From contig NZ_PVTT01000003.1 of NCBI RefSeq assembly GCF_003003095.1, positions 40,130 through 104,129 of the forward strand: 64,000 bases of DNA. The letters are read 5' to 3'. The stretch comes from Hasllibacter halocynthiae (lineage in GTDB: Bacteria; Pseudomonadota; Alphaproteobacteria; Rhodobacterales; Rhodobacteraceae). Under the pieces are notes generated by a model. That model was not told the DNA's origin, ran no database searches, and worked only from the letters and a program-made list of their open reading frames with translations. Shown piece by piece: positions 60,690 to 64,000 of the stretch (position 1 is the stretch's first letter; every line of letters begins with the position of its first letter). A program made the translations under genes and the position numbers.

Positions 60690-61852
60690 TCCCCGTCGCC
60701 CCCGCGCACCTGCGCCGGGTGCTGAACGCCAATCCCGACCTGCCCCAGGGCCAGGCGTCGGGTGGCAACCGCTCCTTCACCCTCGAAGAGGTCCTTTCGC
60801 TGCGAAAGCACCTCGCCGCCGAGGGCTCGGCCGCCAAGGAGTACCGCCCCTGGAAGCCCGAGGGCGCGGAGGCCAAGGTCGTGGCCGTGGCCAACTTCAA
60901 GGGCGGCTCCGGCAAGACCACGACCTGCGCGCACCTCGCGATGTCCGCGGCGCTGGACGGGTACCGGGTGCTGGTGATCGACCTCGATTCCCAGGCCTCC
61001 ATGACCTCGATCCTGGGCGGCACGGTCGAGGACGAGTGGGGCACCGTCTTCCCGCTGATCGCCAAGGACTACGCCCGCACGGCGGAGGCCGAGAACGCCC
61101 TGCGCCACGCCCGCGGCGCGTCCCCCCTGCCCCTCGACGAGACGCTCCAGGAGGCCGCTGGTTTCGATCCGAAACGCGTCGTGCAGCGCACCCACTGGCC
61201 CAACATCGACCTCATCGGCGCGCAGCTGAACCTCTACTGGGCCGAGTTCCAGATCCCCGTCTGGCGGATGCAGCTGCCCGGCTGGCCGCTCTGGGAGGCG
61301 GTCGGCAACTTCCTGTCGGACGAGGGGCTGCTCGCCGACTACGACATCGTCTTCCTCGACACCCCCCCGGCCCTCGGCTACCTGACGATCAACTCGCTCG
61401 CCGCCGCCGACATCCTCCTCGTCCCGCTCGGCGCGAGCTTCCTCGAGTTCGACTCGACGGGCCGGTTCTTCGACATGCTCTACGCCACCTTCGCCTCCAT
61501 CGAGGAGGGGGAGAACGCCCGCCTGCGCGCCGCTGGCCTGCCGCCGATCAAGTTCGAATGGGACGCGGTTCGGGCCCTGGTCACGCGCTTCGACGCCGCC
61601 CAGCAGACCGACCTGGCCAACGTGATCCAGGCCTATTTCGGCGACTTCATGAACGCCTTCCGGCAGGAGCAGACCGCCCTCGTGGGCCAGGCGGGCGAGC
61701 AGGTGAGCGGCATCTACGAGGCCGACCCGCGCGACTTCAATCGCGACACCTACCTGCGCGGGCGCGAGATCTTCGACCGCACCTATGCCGAGTTCAAGGA
61801 AATCCTCCTGGGCACCTGGTGGCGCGACGCGCAAATGGAGGGCGGGGCGTGA
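60531..61852 (+). CDS. parA: ParA/RepA partition ATPase (frame disturbed at the 5' end)
   Basis: About 440 residues of a plasmid-type ParA. An N-terminal MerR-like DNA-binding part (RRFSLWEVTRYLIPVAPAHLRR) precedes Walker A VANFKGGSGKTTT, the second motif VIDLDSQASM and the Walker B-like VFLDTPPALGYLTIN. It drives plasmid segregation with ParB and centromere sites. The frame carrying this sequence has no usable start upstream of a GTG at 60719, which lies inside the conserved domain. An ATG with a GGAGGGG site at 60531 is in the other frame and would join it if the C-run at 60547-60552 had seven rather than six C. Either a real frameshift or a homopolymer error. Confidence 0.8.
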
Positions 61853-61867
61853 TTTTCGCAGCGAAAA
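61853..61867. repeat. parS-like palindrome 1
   Basis: TTTTCGC-A-GCGAAAA, a perfect 15-bp palindrome directly after the parA stop. Palindromes at this place between parA and parB in alphaproteobacterial replicons act as centromere and incompatibility sites. Confidence 0.65.
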
Positions 61868-61960
61868 CGTTGCCCCCGAAGGGGTTGGATGCTTCTTCAG
61901 GGGTTTTGCCGATCCCGGCGCAAAGGCCGCTCACCGAACTCAAACCTCTGACAACGAAGA

Positions 61961-61975
61961 TCTTCGCTGCGAGAA
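61961..61975. repeat. parS-like palindrome 2
   Basis: TCTTCGC-T-GCGAGAA, an imperfect copy of palindrome 1 (arms match in five of seven positions), 108 bp further on, just before parB. Confidence 0.5.
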
Positions 61976-62094
61976 CGGCGGAAGGGGGCGTCTGACGGCG
62001 AAGCGCAGGAAACTGGACACCGGACCCGGCCGACCTGGCCGCCGAGCTCCCGCCCGAGCTCCCGAGGGGCCCCGGGATCGCGCCGATCGCGCAG

Positions 62095-63045
62095 GTGGCC
62101 GGGGTCACCGCGCGGTCGGGCAACGCGCCCTTAACCTTCGACGGGCAGGATGCCGCGCTCTGGCGAGAGGCCGAGGGCGAGGGCGAGGGCAGGGTGGTCC
62201 GAAACGTCGACATCGACCTGATCGAGACCGGGTGGATCGCCCGCGACCGGACCGTGCTCGACCCCGGCGAGATGGCCGAGCTGGTCGCCTCGGTCCGCGC
62301 GAGGGGCGTGCGGATGCCCGTCGAGGTGGTGCCGGTCGAGGGGGGGCGGTTCGGCCTGATCTCGGGCCGTCGCCGCATCCTGGCCGCGGCGGAGGCAGGG
62401 CTGCGCGCCGTGCCCGCCCTGGTGCGGGAGAGGCCCGCCGACCTCGCCACCTCCTACGAGGGGATGGTCGAGGAGAACGAGGTCCGCGTCCAGCTGACCG
62501 CCTACGAGCGCGGGCGCATCGCGGTGATCGCGGCGGGGCTGGGGGCCTATCCGGACGTCCACGGCGCAGTGGCGGGCCTGTTCGGGGCGGCGAGCCACGC
62601 GAAGCGGTCCAAGGTGAAGGCCTTCGCCGCGATCCACGAGGAGCTCGGCGACCTCCTGCGCTTCGGCCCGGCGATCACCGAGCGGCAGGGCCTCGCCGTG
62701 GCGGCCGCGCTGAAGGCGGGGCAGGGGCCCGCGATCCGCGCCGCGCTGGAGGGGGCGGACGCCGCCACCGCCGCCGAGGAGGCCGCGGCCCTCGACGAGG
62801 GCGTGCGCGGCGCCCCGAAGAGGGAGCGGGCGGGCAGCGCCAGGGGCGAGTCCCTCGCGCCCGGCCTGCGGGTCGTGCGGACCCGGACCGAGATGCGGAT
62901 CGTCCACGAGGGGATCGGGGCGCAGGGCGAGCGCGAGCTGCTCGAGCTGGTCCGCTACTGGGCCGAGCGGCGCGCCGAGCGCCGAGGCGAGAGCCCCGAG
63001 CAGCGCCCCGAGAACCCCGGCTGGGCGGGCGACGGAAAGGATTGA
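62095..63045 (+). CDS. parB: ParB partition protein (5' end frameshifted)
   Basis: About 316 residues from GTG 62095. The ParB/Srx domain is intact: DLIETGWIARDRTVLDPGEMAELVASVRARGVRMPVEV (in part), the GxxRR motif LISGRRRILAA, and VEENEVRVQLTAYERGRIA. A helix-turn-helix and a C-terminal dimer helix follow. The likely true N-terminus lies upstream: after a GGAAGGGGG site, CTG 61992 starts TAKRRKLDTGP, typical of plasmid ParB. One extra G near 62028 then shifts the frame into DLAAELPPELPRGPGIAPIAQ. So the start codon and frame both look altered. Confidence 0.8.
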   Translation: MAGVTARSGNAPLTFDGQDAALWREAEGEGEGRVVRNVDIDLIETGWIARDRTVLDPGEMAELVASVRARGVRMPVEVVPVEGGRFGLISGRRRILAAAEAGLRAVPALVRERPADLATSYEGMVEENEVRVQLTAYERGRIAVIAAGLGAYPDVHGAVAGLFGAASHAKRSKVKAFAAIHEELGDLLRFGPAITERQGLAVAAALKAGQGPAIRAALEGADAATAAEEAAALDEGVRGAPKRERAGSARGESLAPGLRVVRTRTEMRIVHEGIGAQGERELLELVRYWAERRAERRGESPEQRPENPGWAGDGKD

Positions 63046-63060
63046 ACGCATCGCGCGGCG

Positions 63061-63078
63061 TATCATATGATGCATATG
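63061..63078. promoter_or_regulatory. VapBC promoter/operator
   Basis: An AT-rich island TATCATATGATGCATATG in very GC-rich DNA, holding the palindrome ATCATATGAT (63062-63071) and two CATATG boxes three bases apart. It is 19 bp before the vapB start, the place where VapBC complexes usually repress. Confidence 0.5.
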
Positions 63079-63096
63079 GCGATGAGGGAGGCCGCG

Positions 63097-63300
63097 ATGC
63101 GGACGACGGTGACGCTGGACGAGGGGCTGCTGGACCGGGCCGAGGCGCTGACGGGGTTGCGCCCCCGCGGGCCCTTGCTGAACGAGGCCCTGCGCGCGCT
63201 GGTCGAGCGGGAGAGCGCGCGGCGCCTCGCCCGGCTGGGCGGGTCCGATTCGGGGGCGGAGGCACCGGGGCGGCGCCGGTCGGAGGCGCCGCCGCGGTGA
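63097..63300 (+). CDS. vapB: VapB-type antitoxin
   Basis: A 67-residue antitoxin with the VapB N-terminus MRTTVTLDEGLLDRAEALTG and NEALRALVERESARRLARLGG, then a short Arg-rich tail. Start ATG 63097, with GGGAGG upstream, is preferred over ATGs at 63067 and 63076. It overlaps the toxin start (GTGA). It may stabilise the replicon together with ParAB. Confidence 0.85.
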   Translation: MRTTVTLDEGLLDRAEALTGLRPRGPLLNEALRALVERESARRLARLGGSDSGAEAPGRRRSEAPPR

Positions 63301-63677
63301 TCCTGGCGGACACGTCCGTCTGGATCGACCACCTGCGCGGCGGGGACGCCGCCCTGGCCGAGGCGCTGGGACGGGGGCGGATCGCCGGCCATCCGGTCGT
63401 CGCCGCCGAGCTGGCGCTGGGATCGCTGAAGGACCGGGCCCTGGTGCTGGAGCTGCTGGACGGGCTGCCGCGCCTTCCCGTCGCCGCCCCGGACGAGCTG
63501 CGCGCCCTGATCGAGCGCCGGCGCCTGTGGGGCCGGGGGATCGGCCACGCCGACGCGAGCCTCCTGGCGTCGTGCCTCCTGGCGCCGGGCACGGCGCTCT
63601 GGACGCGGGACCGGCGCCTGGCGGCCTGCGCGGCCGAGGCGGGGGTCGCGGCGGAGGCCGGCCCGCCCGCGCGCTGA
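63297..63677 (+). CDS. vapC: VapC PIN-domain toxin
   Basis: A 126-residue PIN-domain ribonuclease. The acidic site is complete: Asp5 in LADTSVWIDHL, Glu in VVAAELALG, Asp in GHADASLLA and Asp in TRDRRLAA. VapC toxins cut tRNA or rRNA. The GTG start lies in the vapB stop codon. Confidence 0.88.
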   Translation: MILADTSVWIDHLRGGDAALAEALGRGRIAGHPVVAAELALGSLKDRALVLELLDGLPRLPVAAPDELRALIERRRLWGRGIGHADASLLASCLLAPGTALWTRDRRLAACAAEAGVAAEAGPPAR

Positions 63678-63701
63678 TCCCGGACGGCGCCCCCGATGGC
63701 G

Positions 63702-63820
63702 TCAGACGGCGGCGGGCTCGGCCGCGATCTCGAAGGGCGAGAGGATCTCGTGCCCGGTCTCGGTAATCAGGAACATCTGCCCGATCCGGACGCCGCCGAT
63801 GTCGGGGTGGTAGGCGCCCG
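63702..63820 (-). pseudogene. M24-family peptidase, C-terminal fragment (tentative)
   Basis: About 39 codons: [29 protein letters not shown], which resembles the last strands of M24 (creatinase/aminopeptidase-fold) enzymes. The frame runs on to 63899 but homology-like sequence ends where a plus-strand resolvase fragment begins. Confidence 0.4.
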
Positions 63821-64000
63821 CCTCGACCGGCTGGGTCGGGACGCGATCGACGTGGCGGGCACGGTGGCGCGGCTGGAGGGGATGGGGGTGCGGGTGCACT
63901 GCCTGGCCCTGGGCGGGGTCGACCTGACCTCGTCGGCCGGGCGGATGACGATGGGCGTGATAGGCGCGGTGGCGCAGTTCGAGCGCGACCTGCTCGTCGA
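63819..64000 (+). pseudogene. Serine recombinase fragment at the right edge
   Basis: Sixty codons of a resolvase catalytic domain: [20 protein letters not shown], then [25 protein letters not shown]. The first about 65 residues, with the catalytic Ser, are missing; the sequence continues out of the window. The subfamily differs from the intact resolvase at 47 kb. Confidence 0.65.

Noticed and set aside
1..64000. tRNA, rRNA and CRISPR arrays
   Set aside because: No regularly spaced repeats and no recognisable tRNA or rRNA segment were noticed on reading; covariance models could not be run.

Overview
The window is very GC-rich (roughly 70 percent or more by eye) and reads as an alphaproteobacterium of Rhodobacterales type. 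Three things point there: purple-bacterial reaction-centre genes, a DctB/DctD pair whose DctD carries the variant GAFPGA motif, and a ParA/ParB pair with palindromic boxes of the kind found on extrachromosomal replicons of that group. The ParA/ParB pair and the many truncated mobile-element genes make a plasmid or chromid, or integrated plasmid DNA, the best guess. This is inference; no replication initiator is visible.

Layout. 0.1-5.9 kb: fused TRAP transporter and its two-component system. 6.0-9.0 kb: two DUF2382 stress proteins and an AidB-type acyl-CoA dehydrogenase. 9.2-14.2 kb: a compact reaction-centre island, puhABC facing pufLMC, with PpsR/CrtJ-type palindromes at both outer promoters but no pufBA and no bch or crt genes. 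14.4-20.3 kb: DUF1275 membrane protein, NhaC antiporter, autotransporter and DUF2147 protein. 20.7-25.9 kb: an alkane-hydroxylation module (OmpW/AlkL-like porin, two AraC regulators, and one polypeptide joining ferredoxin, reductase and AlkB hydroxylase). 26.0-30.5 kb: CsbD protein, serine hydrolase, a truncated SLBB exporter and unknown proteins. 30.5-36.3 kb: a divergent biosynthetic cluster (KAS III, SDR, MBL hydrolase and adenylate-forming enzyme facing TetR and sulfotransferase) with two inverted operator copies between them. 36.5-39.6 kb: LysR, pirin and MFS genes.

39.65-53.8 kb is a mobile and defence region: a dead IS3 element, an OLD-type ATPase pseudogene, a ParDE pair coupled to an MmeI-like restriction-modification enzyme, resolvases, an IS110 remnant, a second toxin-antitoxin pair, an RHS toxin with an AT-rich immunity gene, and broken type II secretion genes around another ParDE pair. 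53.8-60.7 kb: LacI-regulated sugar ABC transporter genes without an ATPase, plus a 3'-truncated debranching glycosidase that runs into parA. 60.5-64 kb: parA, two palindromes, parB (both par genes with apparent frameshifts near the 5' end), VapBC, and a junction between an M24 peptidase fragment and a resolvase fragment.

Functionally, the puh and puf genes would give a complete reaction centre (L, M, H, tetraheme cytochrome) plus two assembly factors. Pigment synthesis and antenna proteins must come from elsewhere, so this is probably a second or transplanted reaction-centre set. The alkane module and the KAS III cluster are the other metabolic units that hang together.
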